A DNA stretch of 5,036 nt, from positions 1-5,036 of the forward strand of contig DAIPJH010000023.1 in NCBI GenBank assembly GCA_036770365.1, in the 5' to 3' direction. The notes under the pieces were generated by a model. It was not told where the DNA came from, made no database searches, and saw only the letters and a program-made list of their open reading frames with translations. Positions 1-5,036 of the stretch are shown here, one piece after another (within the stretch, counting starts at the first letter, position 1; the number at the start of each line of letters is the position of its first letter). Position numbers and translations under genes: made by a program. The stretch comes from DAIPJH01 sp036770365. GTDB taxonomy: Bacteria; Pseudomonadota; Alphaproteobacteria; Rickettsiales; UBA998.

Positions 1-3000
1 TCGTCGCCGTAATCGACGGTAACGTAATCGAATTCGTCGAAGTGAGGGAGACAGTGTCCAAAGCTGTGCCGCTTCCAAGAGTGTCACCTAACGTAATCGT
101 TGCTGCCGAAGCGGTAAAATCACTGCCTGCATTTCCACCAAATTTATTGACGCCCATAGGTAGGGTAATAGTTCCTGTACCTGCGGTAAGGGTGGTATCG
201 CCAAAAGTACGGTAATCATTGGTGAAAGTGATGTTATCATTGGTGGTAGTGATTGCGTGACCCCAGCTTAAGAAACCTACATCAGAAGGCCCTGCATTTT
301 TAGTGTCAACATACACCGCACCGTCAGTATTGATATCTGCATATGCATCGACCCAACCAGCTTCAAGTGAGAAGGTCGCGCCGCCATCTGTTTCCATCGT
401 GCCGCGCAGCACCATGTTATAGTTTGATTTAAATGTGATAGGGTCATGGAAAGTTGTAGAGTACCATGCTTCACCCACATCAAAGAGTGCTGAAGATGCG
501 TTGTTACCGATGACAATGCTATTCCACCCATTTTGAATATAACCAAGCTCCGTGTTGCTCACATTGTAGCCTGTTGCTGTATCCACGCGATTAACATAAA
601 CAGTGCGGTTGGTGCTAGAAGGTTGCAGTGTGAGTGTGCCTGTGCCTGTGATATTGCCACCAAGCGCAATAGTGTCTGAAATATACGTCTGATTCCCTGC
701 GCCAGAATTAATCACCCCTGAGGTGGTGATGGTGTGTGTTCCTGCATTGACGCTGACATTACCTGTGGTCGTGATCGCAGGAAGAGAAATATCTGACGCA
801 GAGGTGAGGGTTAGGTTACCGAGAGTCGTTGAGCCACCAATCGCACCTCCAAATGTCATTGAACCTGCGGTGACGTTTACGTTGGCTGCGGTGTCAATGG
901 CTGCGGCAAATGTTGCTGATCCCACACCAGTATTAAAGATAATATCTGTTCCCGCTGCGGAAGGACCATTCGGTTCAATCCTATAAACATAACTATTGCC
1001 ACCAGAGGTGTTGACTGTGAGTCCACCATCCGATTGGCTAAAGAGCGAATAATTGAGATTAAACGCGCCACCATTTGTGGTGATCACGCTACCAGCTGGC
1101 GAAACATTGTTGGCAAGCGTTACATAGCCGCCCGCGGTGGTAATATCGTAACCTTGTAGGTTGAATTGATTTTCATTGGAGTAGAAGTTCGATGATCCCG
1201 TTAGTGTTTGGTCACCATAGAGAGTTTTAGTTGCATGTTCGATGCGTATTGAATCATTCCATGTCGCAGCACCGATGTTCACTGCGCCGGATGCACTATT
1301 TGTACCTAAGTAAATTTGATTCCAGCCGTTGGTGAGGCGACCAAGTTCGGTGGTGTTGAGGTTATAATTAGAGCCATCGGCTACTCCGTGATTTACCTCA
1401 ATGTTGCGACTTGATGTTGATGGGGTGAGGGTGATTGTCCCTGTGCCAGTCAGTGCTGCGCCGATGGCAATATCATCTGACGTATAGGTTTGGTTACCTG
1501 TACCAGAATTAATTGCGCCTGTGGTCGTGATTGTACCTGTGCCAGCAGTGACAGCAACATTACCTGTTGCGGTGATGGTTGGAAGCGAAATGTTGGAATT
1601 ATTGGTTGAGGTGATTGTGACGTTCTTGAGCGATGGCGATGTACCAAGTCCGCCGCCGAAGCTAAATGCACCGCCAATGAGCGTTAAATCTTTGTTGTTA
1701 CCAATACCATTCGCATTTGCACCACGTGTCAAGGTGATTGTACCCGTACCTGCGTTCAGGGTCATATCGTTCATCGCATCCAATTCACGCGCAAAGGTGA
1801 TGTTATCATTTGTGGTGGTGATGGAGCTGTTATAGCCAACATACCCATAGTCTTGACCAGGGTTAGCGCGTGTGGTGATAGATACTGCCCCGTCAGCAGT
1901 AATGTTACCATAACCATCTACCCAGCCTGTATTGGTGGAGAAGGTTGCGCCGTCGTCAGTGACCATTGTACCAAGCGTACTCAAGCGTTGATTAGTATAT
2001 AAGGTGACATTGTCGTGGAAAGTGGTTGGGTCACCACCGCCAATGTTGAGATCCGTCATCGAAGATGTATTACCAAGATAGATATTGCTCCAACCATTTT
2101 GGATATAGCCTACTTCTGTGGCATTAAGTTCAAACCCACCTGCGACAAAACCACGATTAATATTTACCGCACGGTTAGTACTGTCTGGTTTAAGCGTAAG
2201 CACTCCTGAACCAGAGATATTGCCACCTAAGGCAATACTGTCCGCGGTGATGTCAAGTGAAGCAAGTTTCGTGGTTGCACCAATCGTGCTGGTGGTGGTA
2301 ACCGTGCCTGTATAGGCATACGCGTTCAGGCTACGTGTACCTGCGGTATCTGCTTCAATCGTTCCAAGCGTGATGTTACCATCATTGCCAGAAAAGTCAG
2401 TGGAGTATAGAGATGTGTAGCCACCGATAGTACCGGACCATGAGATATCGCCACCGTTAGAATAGACTTGCGTTCCGCTATTATTAGATTTTAGTGTTGC
2501 ATTGGTGAGGATAACGTCACCTGCACCAGAGATATCCAAGTCACTGCCAATCGATATTGTTAAGCCACCGCTGCCCGTGATGTTGATGCCTGCGCTTCCT
2601 GTGTTTCGGACATCATCATCAGCGTAGAGGTCAAAACTTCCACTGGATGTGCCTGAGGCTTTGGTGAGTGTGCCTTCAAGCACAATATCTTCTCCAGAAG
2701 CAAATTGTACTGCTTTATCACCAAAATCATGGGTGGTGTTGATGTAAAGATTACCGCTATTGACGGACGAACCAAAATTGGCCGTTTCTGCACCAAAGAG
2801 GTAATAGTCCGCGGTTGTGCCATTTAAGAATGCGTCTGAGATAACAAGGTTACCCGCAGAACATGAGCCAACACATACTGTACGTCCATTGCTGACGGGA
2901 GAGACATCTAACTCATTACTGGTGCGTACGGTCAGTGTAGGGGCGGTGAGGGAATCGGCATAGAGTTTGATCATACCTGACGCGCTCGCTCCACCAATCA

Positions 3001-5036
3001 GATTGGTTTCTGCAATGATGGTTTTGCTTGCACCGTTAGCATTCAGTACAATGTCCCCCGCATTGTTACTGGTGATGCCCTTGGTGTTGTCGCTACCTGC
3101 TATGTAAATATCTGCATCCGCGCCGCTACCCGTAATATTTGTGCCGCCAGAGCCTGAGGCGACATTGTAGCCCAGCACTGTGCCATAGCGCAGCAGTCCG
3201 TTTGTGCCGCCCGTACCATTAAGCGTGAGCAGTCCTGTGCCACCATTGATGTTACCAACACTATAAATACCGTAGTTGGAGTTGCCATCTGCGCTGTTGC
3301 TTGTGCCATTGATGGTTACCGTGTTTGAACCTGCCACTGTACCAGAGACGTAAACCCCCCAGTTTTGATGGCTACTCGCGCCTGTACCACCTGCAATACC
3401 GTTGAAGGTAAGGTTGGTGGCGTTGATAGTGGCGGAGGCTAGGTTGAGACCATGGTTTGCATTGCCCGTGCCGTTTATATAACCATGACCATTCATGATT
3501 AAGGTGGTAGCAGTGATGGTGTCATTGTTGAGTATGATCCCATCATCGTAGGTGCTGTTACCATAGGAATAGCCACTGCCAGCACTGATAGTGCCAGAAC
3601 CACCGCCCATTTTTACAGTTGCACCGCGTATGGTGGCGTTACTGATGGTAATTGCGCCGTCGTGGTCACCATCATAATCCGCTTGGAGGGTGATGTTGGG
3701 GTAAAAAGCACCATTGCCAACAATATTTTTGCCAGAGTCGATAATGTTGCGGTCGGCTTGGAAGAGTAGGTTGTAGGTTGCAGAATTGCTTGGACTCATA
3801 ACCCCATTAATGGTGAGATCATTGCCTGAGATAAGGCTGAGGTTAATATCAGTGACATTAAGTGATGTGTTCAGTGTGACATCCCCAGAGGTATCCGAAC
3901 CAAAAATATAGGTTTGACCATAATAGGGGTTATTATAATCAGGAATTGTTTTTGAGCTATCAATATAGAGATAGCTACCGCCGCAGGTGGCTGTACCGAT
4001 ACAGACATTACGCCCTGCGGTGAGGGGTTTAATGGTAAGCGGTGCTTCGGCTGCTGCAATCAAAGAAGTATTAGTAATTGTTCCTAATGTATCTGCCGTG
4101 ATGGTAATGCTACCTAAATCTGTATAAACAGTTCCACCACTAAAATTATAGCCGCTCGCCAAGTTAGATGCTGCATTCGCAGTGTCATAGATAATGACGT
4201 TGCCAAAATTGTTGGTTATTGTACTGTTGTCATTACGCCAAAAATAGCTATCACTGTTGGTGTTTGATTTTTGACCTTTGATGGTGATCGTGCCTGAGCC
4301 AGAATTATTATCGATAGTGGTATTGGATAAAGAAATTCCATCATCATAATAATGCCCGCCGCTACCGCTGGAAATACCGCCGACACCATTGATGCTGATC
4401 GTACCAGAACCGCTGGTAGAAAGAAAACTATCTCTTAAGTCAATGCCATTACTATACTGTGTTGAGCTTGCGTCTTGCGCACCGATGCCGTTGATGATGA
4501 TGTTGCCGCCATCTGCGGTGATGTAGGAATTAATACCATAAATGCCTTGTTTGTAGCCACTATATCCACGTGCATAACCGTTGCCTGCGGTGATCGCACC
4601 AGAGCCGCCGCCGATGGTAATATTGCCACCGTGGGAACTAACATCCGCATAAATTTGTACAGAACCGATATGATTGTCATGGTTATCACTGCGCAGCGTG
4701 ATGTCGCCTCCATGTGTAGAAAGAGGTGCGTTTACGATAATATCACGATAAGCAGATAAGGTAAGGTCACCTGCGCCAACGAGGCTGGTAATATCAAAAT
4801 CCACAGTGATATCACCACCACCTGCATGGACGTCACCACCTGTGATAATGCTTACATCTGTTCCTGCATTTAAGGCAGCACTCACAAGATTAGCACTTAC
4901 ATAAGATGTAGTTTGTATGCCATCTGGTGTGAGTGATGATGTGCCGTTTATGTTGGTATGCGATCCGCTTCCATCAATCCAAATATTCGCAGGATCTAAC
5001 AGCCATTCACCATTGAGTCCAAAGGGTGCTTTGGTG
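1..5036 (-). CDS. Giant filamentous-haemagglutinin-like beta-helix exoprotein, internal fragment (both ends missing)
   Basis: One minus-strand frame is open across the entire window: 1678 complete codons from base 5035 to base 2, checked codon by codon with no stop. The composition (Gly/Thr/Asn/Ser/Asp/Ile rich, few Lys and Arg, only four Cys) and dense motifs such as GSGTITI, GGDITL and AGTGTITL are typical of secreted right-handed beta-helix adhesins. Residues 9-15 (GEWLLDP) match the landmark following the TPS domain in FHA-type proteins, so the signal peptide and TPS domain should lie beyond base 5036. By family knowledge such proteins cross the outer membrane through a TpsB/Omp85 partner and act in adhesion or biofilm formation; the partner is not in the window. 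Order: post-TPS segment, two superunits, linker, three long repeats. No start can be chosen. An autotransporter with its own C-terminal barrel remains possible, since the C-terminus is unseen. Family is well supported; substrate and exact function are unknown. Confidence 0.92.
2..676 (-). repeat. Long tandem repeat C, cut by window edge (at least 225 residues)
   Basis: It has DTIALGGN, the P-x4-R motif, YIQNGW (Trp at 526-524), TTFHD (457-443), GWVDAYADINTDGAV, ITTTNDNITF (253-224), TAGTGTITL and SITLPSITAT. It is the same type as A. The sequence stops where A and B continue into the GNV...NQTY tail, about 30 residues short of a full repeat, so the array probably continues beyond base 1. Confidence 0.85.
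590..634 (-). repeat. P-x4-R motif copy 5 (in repeat C)
   Basis: The residues are LTLQPSSTNRTVYVN. It lies 267 residues after copy 4 and is followed by NVSNTELGYIQNGWNSIVIG. Confidence 0.75.
617..790 (-). repeat. 58-residue junction repeat, B/C boundary
   Basis: It runs from ISLPAITTTG to ITGTGTLTLQPS, exactly as long (174 bases) as the A/B boundary segment and gap-free against it. The shared core includes TGNV, INSG and GNQTY. Confidence 0.8.
677..1477 (-). repeat. Long tandem repeat B (267 residues)
   Basis: It shares both ends with A and C (SDDIAIG, the P-x4-R motif, ELGRLTNGW with Trp at 1324-1322, then the LPAITTTGNV...INSG...NQTY tail). The middle is different: no TTFHD, no GWVD-x-Y and no TTNDNITF. 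Instead it has LQGYDITTAGGYVTL, TTNGGAFNLNYS, SGGNSYVYRIEP and SATFAAAIDTAANV. It reads as a distinct repeat type rather than a worn copy of A. Confidence 0.85.
1391..1435 (-). repeat. P-x4-R motif copy 4 (in repeat B)
   Basis: The residues are ITLTPSTSSRNIEVN. It lies 255 residues after copy 3 and is followed by NLNTTELGRLTNGWNQIYLG. Confidence 0.75.
1418..1591 (-). repeat. 58-residue junction repeat, A/B boundary
   Basis: It runs from ISLPTITATG to LTGTGTITLTPS. It aligns without gaps to the B/C boundary segment; by hand count 42 of 58 residues are identical. This makes the boundary the best-conserved part of the long repeats. Confidence 0.8.
1478..2242 (-). repeat. Long tandem repeat A (255 residues)
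   Basis: Landmarks in order are DSIALGGN, the P-x4-R motif, YIQNGW (Trp at 2092-2090), TTFHD (2026-2012), GWVDGYGNITADGAV, ITTTNDNITF (1822-1793), NAGTGTITL, and the SLPTITATGNV...INSG...NQTY tail that leads into B. The match to repeat C is close, including identical TTFHD and ITTTNDNITF at equivalent places. Confidence 0.85.
2156..2200 (-). repeat. P-x4-R motif copy 3 (in repeat A)
   Basis: The residues are LTLKPDSTNRAVNIN, near the start of long repeat A. It keeps the P-x4-R spacing but ends in Asn rather than Gly and has no Cys. It is followed by ELNATEVGYIQNGWSNIYLG, which is the A version of the E-x-G-x-[IL]-x-NGW segment. Confidence 0.75.
2243..2689 (-). other. Linker between superunits and long repeats (residues 783-931)
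   Basis: It begins with a third copy of the superunit opening cassette (DIVLEGTL, FDLYADDDV, LTISIGSDLDISG) but is not followed by a mini-repeat array or Cys cassette. The rest is ordinary beta-helix sequence (GGDISWSGTIGG, GNITLGTIEAD, GTVTTTSTIG). Just before repeat A, TSTIGATTKLASLDIT resembles AIGGSTTLGNLTLT in repeat B, so this end may be a worn remnant of an earlier long-repeat copy. Confidence 0.5.
2861..2875 (-). other. Cys pair 2 (C-x3-C, residues 721 and 725)
   Basis: The sequence is VCVGSCSAG, at the place in superunit 2 equivalent to Cys pair 1. The first Cys is positionally conserved; the second has moved by two residues. Confidence 0.6.
2867..2911 (-). repeat. P-x4-R motif copy 2, Cys variant
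   Basis: The residues are LDVSPVSNGRTVCVG, with Cys 721 at the same motif position as in copy 1 and a second Cys at residue 725. It lies 376 residues after copy 1 and marks the equivalent place in superunit 2. Confidence 0.75.
3143..3625 (-). repeat. GSG/ING mini-repeat array 2 (residues 471-631)
   Basis: Five degenerate units of about 30-40 residues, opening with VKMGGGSG, TLIMNGHG, NLTFNGIA, TVTINGTS and LLTLNGTG. Most have a loop ending in a Gly before a short strand (DDGIIL, NHGLNL, NWGVYV, NYGIYS). The first unit resembles unit 1 of array 1 (GGGSG-x-I-x-AG-x-GY in both), which anchors the superunit alignment. Copies are too diverged at the DNA level to count as recent duplications. Confidence 0.7.
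3650..3679 (-). other. Asp-rich loop, possible Ca2+ site
   Basis: The residues are DYDGDHDGAI, which contain D-x-D-x-D-G-x-I, the opening pattern of EF-hand-like calcium loops. The expected acidic residue at loop position 12 is Asn here. The equivalent places in the other cassettes (SDNHDNHIG, SDLDISGAG) are acidic but do not fit the pattern. Calcium binding is a weak inference. Confidence 0.3.
3983..4003 (-). other. Cys pair 1 (C-x5-C, residues 345 and 351)
   Basis: The sequence is VCIGTATCGG, within and just after P-x4-R motif copy 1. The only Cys codons in the window are this pair and the one at 2875-2861. A local disulphide formed in the periplasm or outside the cell is plausible; that is inference. 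Confidence 0.6.
3995..4039 (-). repeat. P-x4-R motif copy 1, Cys variant
   Basis: The residues are LTIKPLTAGRNVCIG, the first of five copies of [LI]-[TD]-[LIV]-x-P-x4-R-x-[VI]-x-[VI]-[NG]. A motif of this shape (L-x-P-x-x-AGR-x-V-x-LG) is a recurrent element of large FHA-like exoproteins. Here a Cys (residue 345) takes the position between the two hydrophobic residues, and a second Cys follows at residue 351. Confidence 0.75.
4202..4630 (-). repeat. GSG/ING mini-repeat array 1 (residues 136-278)
   Basis: Four degenerate units of about 40, 34, 37 and 32 residues. Each opens with [GS]G-[NT]-I-x-I-x-G, then a Gly/Ser/Tyr-rich loop, and usually ends near G-I-x-[LG]. Unit starts read GGNITIGG, GGNIIING, SGTISING and SGTITIKG. 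The unit length would suit one to two coils of a beta-helix. The loops carry many Tyr and Trp residues (YARGYSGYK, HYYDD, YFWRN), which could form exposed aromatic patches; that is inference. Confidence 0.7.
4814..5035 (-). other. Post-TPS segment with WLLDP landmark (residues 1-74)
   Basis: The segment opens with GLNGEWLLDPANIWIDGSG (residues 6-24), followed by a Ser/Thr-rich stretch and AALNAGTDVSI near residues 53-62. In large FHA-like exoproteins the order WLLDP, then an I-x-x-AALNAGT-x-V-x-I segment, then GDITV repeats is recurrent and sits just C-terminal to the TPS secretion domain. Inferred role: first coils of the beta-helix stem. It also indicates that a few hundred N-terminal residues are missing beyond base 5036. 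Confidence 0.8.

Larger units (their letters stand above)
2690..3820 (-). repeat. Superunit 2 (residues 406-782)
   Basis: A 377-residue block paralogous to superunit 1. It has an opening cassette (DLTING, LLFQADRNI, LQADYDGDHDGAITI), a longer mini-repeat array that again starts with GGGSGTISAGSGY, the P-x4-R motif with a Cys pair (GRTVCVGSC), and a Tyr-rich stretch reading YYLFGAE then SGNLYIN. The Cys cassettes of the two superunits are 376 residues apart, while the GGGSG landmarks are 335 apart, so superunit 2 gained about 40 residues, mainly extra mini-repeat material. Confidence 0.65.
3821..4813 (-). repeat. Superunit 1 (residues 75-405)
   Basis: A 331-residue block with four parts in order: an opening cassette (DITV, then LTLSAYRDI, then LRSDNHDNHIGSVQI), a mini-repeat array, the P-x4-R motif with a Cys pair, and a Tyr-rich stretch ending YIFGSDTSGDVTLN. 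The same parts recur in the same order in the next block. DITV here pairs with DLTI at base 3820, and LRSD (base 4696) pairs with LQAD (base 3688), 336 residues apart. This suggests an old in-frame duplication that has diverged strongly; only motif-level similarity is left. Confidence 0.65.

Noticed and set aside
22..99. The 9-base word ACGTAATCG at 22-30 and again at 91-99, considered as an operator
   Set aside because: Both copies lie within coding sequence of similar repeated residues (Thr/Ile/Leu), far from any promoter, and are expected by chance in such text.
617..1591. Direct repeats considered as CRISPR or insertion-sequence ends
   Set aside because: The repeated segments are in-frame protein repeats about 800 bases apart and diverged at silent sites. 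There are no regular spacers, inverted ends or transposase.
723..1835. Two plus-strand open frames (723-986 and 1521-1835) whose Val/Pro-rich translations resemble each other
   Set aside because: They are the antisense of the same B/C and A/B boundary repeats, so their resemblance just mirrors the minus-strand repeat. The Val-rich, signal-like look comes from reading Thr/Asn/Gly codons backwards.
2015..2315. Plus-strand frames of about 65 codons opposite repeat A
   Set aside because: Short, overlapping each other and antisense to well-conserved repeat sequence. No ribosome binding site or family resemblance supports them.
3355..3360. Run of six C (six G on the coding strand) as a possible phase-variation tract
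   Set aside because: The tract is in frame, encodes part of NWGVYV, and is short compared with the tracts known to switch adhesin genes. Nothing else points to slippage.
4435..4759. Overlapping open frames on both strands (4435-4713 minus, 4475-4759 plus)
   Set aside because: Both lie inside mini-repeat array 1 of the large frame, have no recognisable domain, and are explained as shadows of repetitive coding sequence with few stops in other frames.

Overview
The whole window is internal coding sequence of one very large gene on the minus strand. Reading from base 5035 down to base 2, a single frame stays open for 1678 codons with no stop. Neither the start nor the stop codon is inside, so promoter, ribosome binding site, signal peptide, N-terminal secretion domain and C-terminus are all outside. 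No other gene, RNA gene, mobile element, CRISPR array, terminator or intergenic stretch can be supported. Residue numbers below count from base 5035 (residue n starts at base 5038-3n).

The protein is a filamentous-haemagglutinin-like exoprotein: rich in Gly, Thr, Asn, Ser, Asp, Ile and Ala, poor in Lys, Arg, Pro and Cys, and built from short alternating strand/turn repeats expected to coil into a long right-handed beta-helix. The N-terminal edge of the window carries the NGEWLLDP landmark that normally follows the two-partner-secretion (TPS) domain. This points to a Gram-negative bacterium, probably a proteobacterium, exporting a giant adhesin or biofilm protein, most likely by type Vb secretion. 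The species cannot be told; base composition is close to balanced.

Layout in protein order (high to low coordinates): (1) post-TPS segment, 5035-4814; (2) superunit 1, 4813-3821, holding a GSG/ING mini-repeat array and a Cys-pair cassette; (3) superunit 2, 3820-2690, with the same order of parts; (4) a linker starting with a third copy of the opening cassette, 2689-2243; (5) three long tandem repeats A (2242-1478), B (1477-677) and C (676-2, cut by the window edge), of 255, 267 and at least 225 residues. A 15-residue motif, [LI]-[TD]-[LIV]-x-P-x4-R-x-[VI]-x-[VI]-[NG], occurs five times and links the two halves.

The points most worth a second look are the two close Cys pairs in an otherwise Cys-free 1678 residues, the A-B-A' arrangement of the long repeats (A and C share features at a constant 523-residue offset that B lacks), and a sharp local change in codon choice at the last bases of the window. 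The window shows an unusually large member of a known class, not a new kind of system.
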